Source: Paramacrobiotus metropolitanus
Taxonomy: Eukaryota; Tardigrada; Eutardigrada; Parachela; Macrobiotidae
NCBI RefSeq assembly: GCF_019649055.1
Contig: NW_026570225.1
Span: 744,001-808,000, forward strand
Length of the DNA: 64,000 nt
Reading direction: 5' to 3'
Below the pieces are notes generated by a model, which worked only from the letters and a program-made list of their open reading frames with translations, searched no databases and was not told where the DNA came from. Made by a program: the position numbers and the translations under genes. This document shows, in pieces, positions 12,901 to 23,862 of the stretch. Position 1 is the first letter of the stretch. The number at the start of each line of letters is the position of its first letter.

Positions 12901-15900
12901 ATTTAATGAACGAAGGTTGTTCCCCATTTCTCATGCGCAGTTGTATTTTTTCAACGGTTGTCCATTTTGTGTATGATTATGGTTCCGATTCTCTATTAGT
13001 TATAACGGACGATAAAGGTTAGAATAAACTGTTTTCATCCGCCGCAAATTTTGCTTGATTTTAAGTTCAAAGATTCGTAATCAATAATTTTCAGATTCAG
13101 CAGGGGATTTGACAATTGCTACATTGTGACGGGATAACATGTTTGTTTGTTGCGAAGCGATGATGAGATGACGCACTATTTTCGTAACGAAAATCTGTAT
13201 GGTCGTGCTGCGGTTGAAAAGACCAGGCCATGGAGCTGATTAGTCATGATTGCACTAGATTTCCCGGCTGTGTTGTTTTCGTCTGTAGAGTGTCTTTAGG
13301 AAATACTTACAAACCGTTTATTTCTAAACCGTGGATTACGATGTATTGCAAGATGTGTTATGGCCTACTGGCAGGCTTCCAAAGAGTTCCTGACTATGGC
13401 GCAGAGTGAAGGGAAGAAATGGCAGAAGATGCTGGGTCATGAACACGACCAGCGCGTCCGGCTGGCTGAGATGGTAGAGCAGCTGGCCAAGCAGCACAGC
13501 AGTCTGGAGGAGGCCGCTAAGGCTGAGGCGGCCAAATCATCCACCATGAAAGGCAGCCAGCCCGGTGGGAGCAGTGCCAATTCGGGTAAACCGATTGCCA
13601 CAGGTGAGAGCGGGCTTGTACGACGTTCTTGGCGCAATTGGCATGAGTACGTCTTCGATGCCAAAACGTTGCCGTGGCCTATCGATCGATGCGCGAGCAG
13701 GTGTTTCTTTTTGTATTAGCGGTATTTGTCGGGAGGTAGCGAAACCCTTGCTTCTGACTTGCTTGTTTTCTTTTTGTCGTCAATCGATGGCAGTGCGTTA
13801 ATTAGTCTTGCTGCAGGGTGATGAGAGTGTTTTGCATGCTTGTACAGGTCCATCCGACGAGGACGAATTCTTTGATGCGCAGGATAATTTTCCTGAAGAG
13901 TTTGTCGTCTCTGTGTCCATTCCTCACTCAGAAGGGGCTTCCGTTAAAACACACAAGTAAGTTCCGTTATTTTTAACTGTGATTAGTTTTAAAAGTTGCA
14001 AAATGTTCGAAGTGTCGGTGCGAATGATGTGATTACCGCGTACGTACAAATATTATACACAATCTTATCAAGTTAGTCTACGATTCTGGGTCTTACAAGT
14101 TAGAGTATCCTGCAGTAGTCTCAGTTTAATGTCATCTTTATTAGGTTATCGGTTATCGATGTCTGGGTGTCAGGGTGTCATCCGTGAAGACGTGCGAGTG
14201 TAGTGCTTCGTTCATGATTATATGTATGTCAGTATGTACATGATTAGGAGTTATTGTTGTATCCCATGAGTCATTAGGCAGTCGGTGAGTAATTGCCCAT
14301 ATTTTCTTGGTTTGTAGACCTATTTGCTCAGGATTGCGGCTGAGTCAGTAAAGAGCTGTGACAGCGGTAGTTTTTAGCACTGCGTGGTGTTACTTTCTGG
14401 AATTTATTGGATCGTAGCTCTATCACAGTCAAGGTTTTATCAGGTTAGCAGTAGTATGTTATTTGATAATTGTCAGCAGGGAAATGAAGCGTTAATTATT
14501 ATCAGCTCACAAACGTCTGGAAGGCTTCCGTTCAGTAAACTATGAAACGACGGATTAATTGTTGTTTAATACACGATCGCTTCCACGCCAGTTTATAATG
14601 TTCATAAGTGCAGACGAGGAAGTGGCAGCTAACTTGTGAGGTATTCCAGTGCGTGATGTTTTTGTATATTTTTAATTATCATTTTAGAGCTTACTTAGAT
14701 TCAGTTTCATGTGTTTCGCGCGTTATAACTGTAATTTGTTGAGGGTTTAAAGTTTTAAACTATTTGATACGGCCCGTTAAGTTTTTGTTTGGCAGACAGA
14801 TTTTATTTCTTGCCTGCCCGTAAGAATATTCTTGCGCTATGACGTTTGGGTATGCACGGGAGCGTCTGGCGCTACCATCTAGTTATCTACAAATAAGGAA
14901 AAACTTTATTTTTCGAGAATTGTTTAGCTCCAGAAGCTCGACGTCTTCATGTTATTGTTGTTACACCGGCTCAATTGTTTCCGTTAACTGTATGCTGTAT
15001 GCAGTAATCATACTATATTAATTTTTTTGACATCGGTAAACTCTCATATGTAGCCATTTTGTTTGTTATTTATCCAAAAGGTTAGTCTGGTGTTTTGATA
15101 ACGTTAGTCTTGACTCTTGAGTTACGTTTTTTTGAGGCTGTTTGAGGGCTGTTACCATTACTTGCGAAACGTGGACGAATACTTTTTCTGCATTACATCT
15201 GTGTACATTTGTAATGCATGATTGTGATTTGTGATTGTAATTATGCTTGTGCCGTGAGCATCATGACTTGATAAGTAATTAATCTAAAAACAGGGTGAAG
15301 CTTAATATTAATATTTGTTGGGTTACAAATTACAACTTCTGTGCGTGTATTCATGCAAATACGATTCAAAACATCCTGACTGGATAAATTTGCAGGCGCA
15401 CGGACAGTAGTATGAGTTTGGGCAGTGAAAACCTTAACAGCATGTCTAACGAAATGGATTCTGATGAGGATGCCGATGATGTTCCATCCAAATCACAGCG
15501 GCAGGAGCGGCAGATCAGTGTGGTTACACGCAAAGCACTGGGTGCAAGCAGCAGTAATGCACTCAATAAGCGTCCACCAGTCCAGACTCAGAGCATTCAC
15601 GAAGTGTGTATTGTCAGCCAGTGTTTTTCCGTATCCACGGTAAACTGAGCTGGTTTGGTTTGAACAGGAAGAGTTGCGCAATGTACCGGCCATATTCACA
15701 AGCGATCGGAAAGCGCGAGGCAAGCCGCGGCGCAGCAAAATTCCTAATCGTCCAAATGCGACTTTGAGCTTGTGGAGTATTATGAAGAACTGTATTGGAC
15801 GAGACTTAAGCAAAATCCCCATGCCCGTAAGTAACTGTTTGATTTTGGTCGTCTTTGTAATCCGTAAGTGAGCATTGTGTCAAGATATTGACAGTAACGA

Positions 15901-18306
15901 GTGCGATAATTACGGCATTGTTTACATACACTGTTCTTACATTTACGATGAAACCTGATGAACATTCCATCACATCATAAATTCGAAGAGCATACAAAAT
16001 AATGGACGCGTAGAGGGATAGTCAGATAGTGATTATTGCGTCACCGCACATATAGGAAACAAAAACTAACTTGAATAGTGAATAAAAATGAATCAGAAAC
16101 TAAGAATAGTGTTTAGTTTTCTGAAAGACAAGTTTCAGAAAAAATGCGTACTGGGGAGTGCATTCTTTCGAAACTTAGCAGGTCTAAGCTAAGGGAGAAA
16201 TTCCATAGCTTAATGAGAAAAGAAAGCAAGAGTCTGTGACAGAATTAGCATGCATTCTGAATTCTTTCTTGCGATGAAGGTGCGTAACGGATGTGCTGCT
16301 CCAGCCGCCTGTGTTCTAGGCACGTGCTGGAAAGCCCCCGGTGTTAGGCCTTAGAGTAGCATTTCCTGTTCCTGTAGAGAAAAATAGCTACGGTCTTTTC
16401 CGTGGGAGATGTTGCTTTCAGTTTGCGCATTCAAGCGAAAATAAGAGCGTACATCTTTACCACTAATTTGATGATGTTGTTTCTTTTTCCTTTGAAAGGA
16501 TGCATGTGATTTTTGTGCTTTGCTTTGATAGGTAAATTTTAGCGAACCATTATCTATGCTGCAACGTTTAACGGAAGATTTTGAGTATTCTGACATTTTG
16601 GACCGTGCTGCCGCCTGTGATGACAATTGCGAACAGATGGCCTATGTGGCAGCCTTCACGGTCTCATCATATGCGACCACGGCTGTCCGCACTAACAAAC
16701 CATTTAACCCGCTGCTCGGTGAGACCTACGAGTGTGATCGACGTGATGATTTTGGCTGGCGGGCCATTGCAGAACAGGTAAACAAGACGTGTATGCGGAA
16801 AGGAGAGAATCCGACCTTGTGAGGTCTCTTGGGGTTTGGGTTGCGTTTGATCCGATCATGTGCGTGACGGATTTGCCAAAAGGAAACCTTTGTCGTAGGT
16901 CAGTCATCATCCGCCGATGGTGGCACAGCATGTGGAGTCCCGCGACTGGGTCTGCTGGCAGGAGTTCACAGCATCGACCAAATTCCGTGGGAAGTATCTG
17001 CAGGTGGTACCTCTTGGTATTACGCATCTAGTCTTTCGGGTAAGGATGGTTGAAAACGGTGTAAACAATGGAGTCCCTACGTTGTAGTACAATTGCAGAA
17101 GTCGGATAATCATTACACATGGCGGAAGGTGACGACAACTGTGAATAACATGTAAGGAGGGGCTTTCTGCTCTGCTCATTAGAAATAATAAATAAGAAGT
17201 ATTGTATCGTTTTAAGTGGATTACGCGAAAACTCGTATCACGTAACTCATGTTAATACGTTTTGCCTGTTTGATATAGCATCGTGGGCAAATTATGGATT
17301 GATCAGGCGGGAGACATGGAAATCAAAAATCACAAGACGGGCGATATTTGCATGCTGAAATACTCAGCCTATAGCTATTTTTCCCGTGACATACCACGCA
17401 AGGTAACATTTAGAATAAAGTGTAGGAGTGCTACCCTGGGACTGCCGTGCGCAGGAATGTGTTATACGAGATAGCCTTCTGCCGCGGTGTGGTTTCCGAC
17501 TGCTTTTTCCCCATTTAATGGTTTCTTATTTCTTCACAAAAATTAGACGTGAATGTTTATCGCAGTAATTCGCCACTTTGGTTTTTACAGGTCACGGGCG
17601 CTGTGACGGACTCTGTGGGGAAAGTGAAGTTCGTGGTCAATGGGACATGGGACGATCACATTGCCGTTGCTAAGGTCATCGGAGAACAGAGCAGTCCTAA
17701 AGATCAAGGGGTGATTGAGACGGATCCCCCGATGAATCTTTGGAAGAAAAACCAGCTTTTGTAAGCATTTTGGTTATGTTATCGACTTCTGTAGTTTGGT
17801 GACTTGGGAGATCGAGAGAATCACCAGAAGGTTCGTCATAGACGTTGGTATACATGGTACGATCATGCTTGTCATTGTAGGCCAAATAGTGATAAAATGT
17901 ACAATTTTGGAAAATTTGCCATTGAACTAAACGAGCCGGATGATGATGTGGCTCCTACGGACAGCCGGAATCGTCCCGATCAGCGCCTGATGGAAGTGGG
18001 CAGCTGGGATGAAGCCAACAAGGTCAAAACGCGTCTCGAGGAGAAGCAGCGGGCTGTGCGACGGTTAAAGGAGTCAGCGTCGGATAGTCCTCTTCCAGAA
18101 GGTTCGATGCTTGGGGTATAGTCAGGTGATTGTTATAGTGAAGTTTATTTTATGCAGAATTAGTGGGCAAAAAGCCGTACTCGGAACCGGTGTGGTTTAC
18201 GCGGAAGAAAGATCCGCTGACGGGCAATCCCATCTGGGCCACCAATGGACGCTACTGGGATGCCAAGGCCAAGCGGGATTGGTCAGCGTGTCCGGATATA
18301 TTCTAA
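9988..18306 (+). CDS. OSBP: Oxysterol-binding protein (OSBP), 14 exons
   Basis: Exons: 9988-10187, 11661-11890, 12421-12659, 13375-13603, 13848-13956, 15396-15603, 15668-15826, 16532-16777, 16899-17039, 17099-17151, 17279-17402, 17591-17760, 17881-18101, 18158-18306; 825 residues (human OSBP 807). An N-terminal PH domain (about 37-130; [19 protein letters not shown]) is followed by a coiled-coil region (150-250) and a FFAT motif, EFFDAQD (306-312), which docks ER VAP proteins. The C-terminal sterol/PI4P-binding ORD domain (about 430-825) carries the family signature EQVSHHPP (539-546), split across exons 8 and 9. OSBP exchanges sterol for PI4P at ER-Golgi contacts. The PH, FFAT and ORD combination identifies OSBP rather than a short ORP. 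Oddities: exon 6 uses GTGTGT, and exon 13 needs a weak GTTCGA donor at 18102, chosen because only it gives the phase required by exon 14. Introns range from 56 bp to about 1.5 kb. Confidence 0.96.
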
Positions 18307-18811
18307 AATATGTGGCTGTTTCAGTGGTTTGACCTGCTGCAAAAAGTATGGCCTGAAGCGTCGTTCTGGGACAGTTTTGACCGATAATTGCCTTCTCACG
18401 TGCATATTTACATGTTCATCTGGATTTGCTGGACACGAAAGAAAAGATTCTAGTTTTAAATTCGCTGGTCGTTTACTTTATCATAATGTGGCTAGAATCT
18501 GTGCGGACTGAAGTGTTGATTTTCGGAGTTATTTCGTTTCTTTTTTGCCCAGTGCTGCTGCTGATGATGTTGCTTTTTGTCGTTGGGTTTTTGGCGGTTG
18601 GTGGTAGTTTTTGGGGATTTGTTGTTTTTCTTTTCTAAGTAGATTGGGTAGATACTAGATAGAAGATGTTTCAGTGTTTTCCCTTTTTGTGTTTTCGTTC
18701 ATACTCCTTTTGTCCGGTTCAGAATTATTATTAACAGTTTTTGTTGGAAGTTTATTTCCCGATTAATGTTCTGCTACGGATAAGTACTTATGCCTTGCCT
18801 GGCGTAGCGAA

Positions 18812-19087
18812 GCCCATCTAATTTTGTTTTCGCAGTGAGAAGGAACTCATACAATAAGTAGCGATTAACAAAACTCGCTTACAAAGACTTCAAGAAAGTG
18901 ATAATTTCTTGCAATTTGAGAGAAGTCTTGACTACCTCAAAAGGTAAACATTTTGAAAATTCGAGCTCGCCGGCTTTTTCGAACTGAAAACAACTTGCAC
19001 AAACTGGAAAGGCCCATCCAGCTTTGTTTTTCGCGATGAGAAGCAACTCGTACAACAGCAGGTCAACAAAATTCGATTACAAAGATG
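18812..19087 (+). repeat. Diverged 76-78-bp direct duplication
   Basis: 18812-18889 and 19012-19087 align over their full length at roughly three-quarters identity by eye (both begin GCCCATC and contain TTTTGTTTT, a GAGAAG-AACTC block, AACAAAA and TTACAAAGA). They lie between the OSBP stop and mL53. Short coding-like stretches (SEKELIQ and DEKQLVQQQVNKIRLQR) appear in them, interrupted by stops. They could be a remnant of a duplicated exon. Confidence 0.5.
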
Positions 19088-19156
19088 ACACAAAGTTGAC
19101 AGCTCACAACTGTATTAACGAGAGGCACCGAACAAAGCTGTACACTGTGCGCAGCA

Positions 19157-19558
19157 TTATTTACCCCTGCTTCTCGGCAACCTCGTCTGCTCCCATGTCC
19201 GCGGTTCCCGTTGGAGTATGAGCCGATCCAGCTGCTCGAGGATCTGCACGCCCGTCAGATTGGCGGTTTTGATTTTGTAGATGCCTCCATCGGCGAACTT
19301 GGCGCGCATGAAGGGTTGACTGCGGTCGTCAACGATGGTCGTCTTGATGTCAATGCGGGGATTACTGCGCTGGATCTTCTCCGCTGATACCTGTCTTAAC
19401 GCTTCCCGAATCGACTCCACCTTACCGTCGAAGAAGGGATCAAACTGGAAGTGCAGTTCATCAACGGGCTTGAGGTTGATGATGCGCACCAGCTTGGCGA
19501 TGCGTCGCGCGTATCCCGTCTCCACCATGGGACGCATCAGCACACTTCCTAAATGCAT
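19157..19558 (-). CDS. MRPL53: Mitochondrial ribosomal protein mL53
   Basis: A single exon of 133 codons on the minus strand. The middle resembles mL53: a beta strand with LHFQFDPFFDGKVESIREAL, then QVSAEKIQRSNPRIDI, then a DGGIYKIKTANLTGVQILEQL segment that parallels the GDGHRL...HLTALEML region of human MRPL53 (thioredoxin-like fold). mL53 belongs to the large mitoribosomal subunit. The N-terminal extension is rich in Arg, Met and Thr and could be part of a mitochondrial targeting peptide. The ATG at 19556-19558 is the first in frame. Human MRPL53 is about 112 residues, so length is comparable. Similarity is moderate and read by eye. Confidence 0.75.
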   Translation of the reverse strand: MHLGSVLMRPMVETGYARRIAKLVRIINLKPVDELHFQFDPFFDGKVESIREALRQVSAEKIQRSNPRIDIKTTIVDDRSQPFMRAKFADGGIYKIKTANLTGVQILEQLDRLILQREPRTWEQTRLPRSRGK

Positions 19559-22293
19559 TTTCCGGAATTGCCAGAATATATGAGATACGGAGGTGAATGT
19601 AATTTATAATTGATTATTGGAGGCTATGGGGTTCTTGCTGAGTAGAAATCAGAACTGTTAGCCGAAAGCGGAAGCGGGAAGATCAAAACAGCGAGATGAC
19701 TGTTGATTCGCTTAGAATGGAACTGTAGGAACAGCAGCAGAACGATTTAAAACTACAGATATTACTGCAGTCTAACCATAAATCTCATCAGCCTGGTATC
19801 ACGGATTTAAACACAAACTACAAAATGTCCAATTCAAATGAAATCGATGTTTTTACAAAAAAAAGCTACATATATCTGTAACACCACGAAGAGCAGAAGT
19901 GACAACTACAAGTTTACAACTACAAAAGTAATGCGGTATACTCCAAAAGTATACCTCATGCTAAAGTATACCTCATAAGTATACCTCATGCTTTTTACAG
20001 TAAGCATAAGTTCAAAAAACAAACAAATTTACCAACACCAAGCTGGTCCAAGCATAACAGTGAGTGCAGCACGGTGATTAAAAAATCATACTTTATGTAA
20101 AACGGTGAACGGTGGATGAACTGGCGTCCGAATCTGATGTGTAATTTTTCCATACTTCATGTGGCAAGTGGAAGTATAGATAAACAGTACCTAGTATGAT
20201 GTGCAGATAGCGATTTTATTATCATTTATTAGAATTAACGTTTTTCTTGCTTCTTCTTTAATTTCTTTAATACCATTACCAATTTACCATTACGGCATTA
20301 CCTTTCTATATATCGCGTTCTCACCTCTTACCATCAGCCGTACTTCTTCAGGTTCGGTAGAGCACTATAGAGCGTACCATACATGATACATCCGTAGTTC
20401 TATGAACGAAATAGTTAATTAATCATTATAATTTTTTAAAAAATACCAGTGTACGCGTAAGTACCGCACCCTGTTAAATTTGTAGGGTCGGTAATTACTG
20501 GTAATTACTGCACTGAAATGTTGTATGGAACTATATTAACTAGGAAAATGCACTTTTTGCGTGCATTGGTAGACCGGAGCGCGGCGTTAAGTATTGGATG
20601 TGGTTAATCTCTGGTTTGTGATGCGTACTTGACTTGACAAGCTGTTGCAATGTATAAGTTTAACTTTAACGAGGCATACTTGTATACAATATTCAGAAAA
20701 ATGTTTCAGGCGGCTGAATGATTTCCTTCCTTGATTTGGTTAAGCGTTGTTTGTTCCGACTTCATTCCCGTAGAAGGGAAAACGGAAATGTTGCCGAAAG
20801 CAAAACGACGAAATGATGAGGGAAGTTTGAAAATGGCAATATACGAAGTTTTTGTTATCGCAGCTCGAAAGCGGCTTTCAAGTCCTTGTCTTCACATTTC
20901 ATTTCTTTAAAACTTGATTACAGTTAGTCCGAGCCCAAGCCGTCAAGTTTATTGAGATTTGAGTTTACTGAGTTATGATTCGTCAGGTTGATTGAGGTTT
21001 TCTTCCTGTAATCACTTGGTTGATTTCATATTTCCCGTCTTCCCATGTGATTTCTTAGGCAGAGAACGAAAACGATAGCAAAACGTATGAAACGACTCTA
21101 AGGTCAAAATTGTATTGTTCAAATGTAGTATTTGGCCAAGCTACGAAAGCAGCGATTTGGCCTCCCTTGGTGGATTTGCCGACCTCTGAGGTTTAAGATT
21201 CCCTGGAACGTGCTATTTTTTTTACTTCCCGTGAAAAAATTTTATTCAGGAAAGAGGGCTTCAAATGTTTAAGGTTACGTTAGCATAGAAATCTGAAATT
21301 TTATCGCGTAGTTGAAAAATTACGATGCATGACAAAAATAAGATGAAAATGCGCGACAGCGAACTGACCGGCCGATTTTGAAATATTTTTGTCATGCACT
21401 GTTCCAACAGCAGCCTTAAAAAAAATTCACCGGTAAAAAAACAGTACGAGTACTTACGTACGTAATAGGTCATGACAGTCTTTATGAAGAAAAGGGGTGG
21501 GGTTCGAGCTATCTGGGCTGATTAGGCTTCTAAGTTTTCTTTTGTAACCCAAATATCAGGTAACCTAAGTGCCATGGAGCCATGTTTCTGGGTGGAAAAC
21601 TCGAAATTTGTAAAGGTAATTATTAAAACTGACGGAACAGTATAAATGTTTGCACAAGTTGCATAGTGCTACTTTAATCACCCGTCAGTGGCCGGCAAGA
21701 TTTTTCACATCATTGTTCACAGCCTGCTTATTTCCTGCCCGCATGACCTTTCTCGTTTATATTTGTTAACTCTCCTTTTCGCTTTTCGAAGGCAATTTTC
21801 TCAACGCGTCACCAGCATTGTGGCGAATCTGTTTGTAGATTTAATCTATCTGCGCGTCATGTATGGGATGGACTTTGGAGTAATCAATGATTTAAAAGGG
21901 AATTCTGACGTCTCACGAAATAAGAAAGTTACGGGACAAGGAAGTAATGACCTAATAAGGTAGTAGCGGGAAAAGGAAGAGATTGCGAAATAACGAAGTT
22001 GCCTCCCATTTGCGGGACAGACAGGCAGATGGATAGACATACAGCTTTCTACAAGGCATGTTTAAGCGTGGCACCGCATCACTATCATTTAACTGGTGGC
22101 TGACGTCATAGAGAACGGTCAGTAATGACGTCATCGGGGCTCTTTTGGGACAAACAGACACATGGACAGACAGACACTTTTTCGTTTTCGCTGAATTAGA
22201 GGACCTTCGCTGCGCTCCGGTCGATTAGCAAACATAACTAATACAGTACTACAGTACATACAAGCAGACAGAGACTACACTTCTGTACTTTCA
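19559..22293. other. Intergenic, mL53 to hydrophilin gene
   Basis: No gene recognised. Holds the tandem repeat at 19946-19992, GACAGACA-type simple motifs near 22015-22175, and two CRE-type TGACGTCA octamers at 22101-22108 and 22126-22133. Confidence 0.5.
19946..19992 (+). repeat. Short tandem repeat, AAGTATACCTCATGCT x3
   Basis: AAGTATACCTCAT occurs three times (19947, 19964, 19977), the first and last followed by GCT. Lies 5' of mL53. Confidence 0.8.
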
Positions 22294-22559
22294 TTTATTG
22301 CGTTGTTTTTGTTCTGGTGCTCATTGGGTCTTGAAACCCAGAGTCGTACGTACGGCATAATATAAAACAGCGAATATTAGAAACAAAATATTTACAGTTA
22401 GGTAATAACAGCATATATAAGCTTAAGTCGACTTAATGCTGCCGGGCGATGCATCATGATCAGACTGTGTTACTGTTAAAAGTCACCGTAATACAGAATG
22501 TAAATCAGCAGAATCAATTAAGATGTTTCACAAACATTCATCACGCAGTTTGGTCTGGA

Positions 22560-22736
22560 TTACTTCTTCTCATCGAGTTTTTTGTCTTCGCCCGTCTTGC
22601 CGTCCTGCCTTTGGTGGGCTTCCAGGCCACCGCCACTGTTGTCCTTAAGGTCACCAGCAGGATTGTTGTGGCCGAGATTCGCCTTCTGGTTGGTTACAGG
22701 GCCTTCCACTCCTTGTTCAACTCCCTTCTTGTCCAT
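22560..22736 (-). CDS. Hydrophilin-like 58-residue protein
   Basis: The ORF begins MDKKGVEQGVEGPVTNQ and ends GEDKKLDEKK. By count it has 10 Gly (17%), 9 Lys, 6 Asp, 5 Glu, 5 Asn and 4 Gln, with no Cys, Trp, Tyr or Phe. It has no signal peptide or hydrophobic segment and is nearly charge-neutral, so it should be disordered. The composition meets the usual hydrophilin criterion (more than 6% Gly and very hydrophilic), a group that includes LEA-like stress proteins; I recognise no specific family. Gene structure supports a real transcript: TATATAAA at 23086-23093, a 5' UTR exon ending at 22936 with donor CCG/GTGAGT, an intron 22747-22935 with acceptor TTTTTTTTGTCTACAG, the ATG ten bases into exon 2, and a minus-strand AATAAA at 22294-22299. 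A desiccation or stress role is inference from composition. Confidence 0.65.
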   Translation of the reverse strand: MDKKGVEQGVEGPVTNQKANLGHNNPAGDLKDNSGGGLEAHQRQDGKTGEDKKLDEKK

Positions 22737-23085
22737 TTTGAAAACGCTGTAGACAAAAAAAACATTGCTAGAAAAGGACCTTCTCCACAAATCCGCTAAA
22801 ACAAACTCTCACCAACATGTTTGGCCACAACCTCCTTAAACTGTTAAATCTAATTTGTATATTATATAAACTGGTAAATATAAAAATTACTGCCATATAT
22901 ATGATTTTGCGAATTAGCATAAAGTCACAACTCACCGGTACTTTTATGGTCAACGGAATTTAATCAAAATGACTCCTTCAACGCTTCTAAGTTTTAAGCG
23001 TTCACTAGTCAGAGCGTGCAATCGTTCAATTTAGGACTGTTTCAGGGCTCGAGAAACTTGTGAAAATCTTCTGCATAAGCTCAGC

Positions 23086-23093
23086 TTTATATA
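23086..23093 (-). promoter_or_regulatory. TATA box of the hydrophilin-like gene
   Basis: TATATAAA on the minus strand, about 350 bp before the ATG at 22736 and upstream of a 5' UTR exon with a good donor. The start site should lie near 23055-23062. Thirty bases further upstream, GAAGTTTC at 23117-23124 matches two inverted nGAAn units of a heat-shock element. Confidence 0.5.
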
Positions 23094-23124
23094 TCTCGCC
23101 GATCCGTGTTAGTTTGGAAGTTTC

Positions 23125-23862
23125 CGACGGTAACCACCGTGCGGTTTTCCTCGGCTCTGGGCATCACTTTCCGCTGCATCGCATGTACAAACTTGACGCA
23201 GCTGCCTAAGTTTTTTCCATGATTCATGCTTCCCAGGATTGCTCCTACAGTGTAGCACGTTCAGAACGATTACAAGCTTCCCTCGTGGGTGTGTCACAAA
23301 CCGACTAACTTGTAAGAGGAATCTAAAAATAAAAAGTCGGCCTGCGCCTGGAGAACTGCGTTTCCGCGGTTGCAGCTCTGGTGGGCGGTCACACGGGGCC
23401 GGCGAGAAACTCTTACTTAATAACAAGCAGGAAAACAGAAGTAAAGAGAATCTTACAATTAAAATCAGCATAAATTACATAATAACTGTGGCCACTTTTA
23501 GCGATGTTTTCATTTTGCTGAAATAATTAGTAATACACCGGTTGTGATACGTACTATGTAGCTAAAAAGTAAAAATCTAAAAAATCAGAACCAAAATCAG
23601 CTGTTCAGGACAGCGATAATATGGCACCGCCCTTCCGTCCATATAATTGCCGTCCACGGGGGTTGTCGTCCACTCAGCAAGCATAATATATTTTCGCTGT
23701 TCTGCTCTGCTGTTGGTGTATGCAGTTGACACTTGATCAGATTTTGCACGTTTTGACAGTAAACTGCAGTTTATTATTTTGATAATACAGAGTACTCAGC
23801 TGTTTTATGATTTAATTGTGTTGATATTATACAAAAGTTTTGGGGCGAGTACTCAGAGGAAA
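23125..23862. other. Divergent intergenic region, hydrophilin / glyoxalase I
   Basis: Expected to carry both promoters. Open frames seen on either strand (about 23109-23526) overlap each other and have no recognisable product. Confidence 0.45.

Noticed and set aside
21488-21520. GGGGTTCGAGCTATC resembling a tRNA T-loop
   Set aside because: No matching acceptor, D-arm or anticodon stem could be folded around it.
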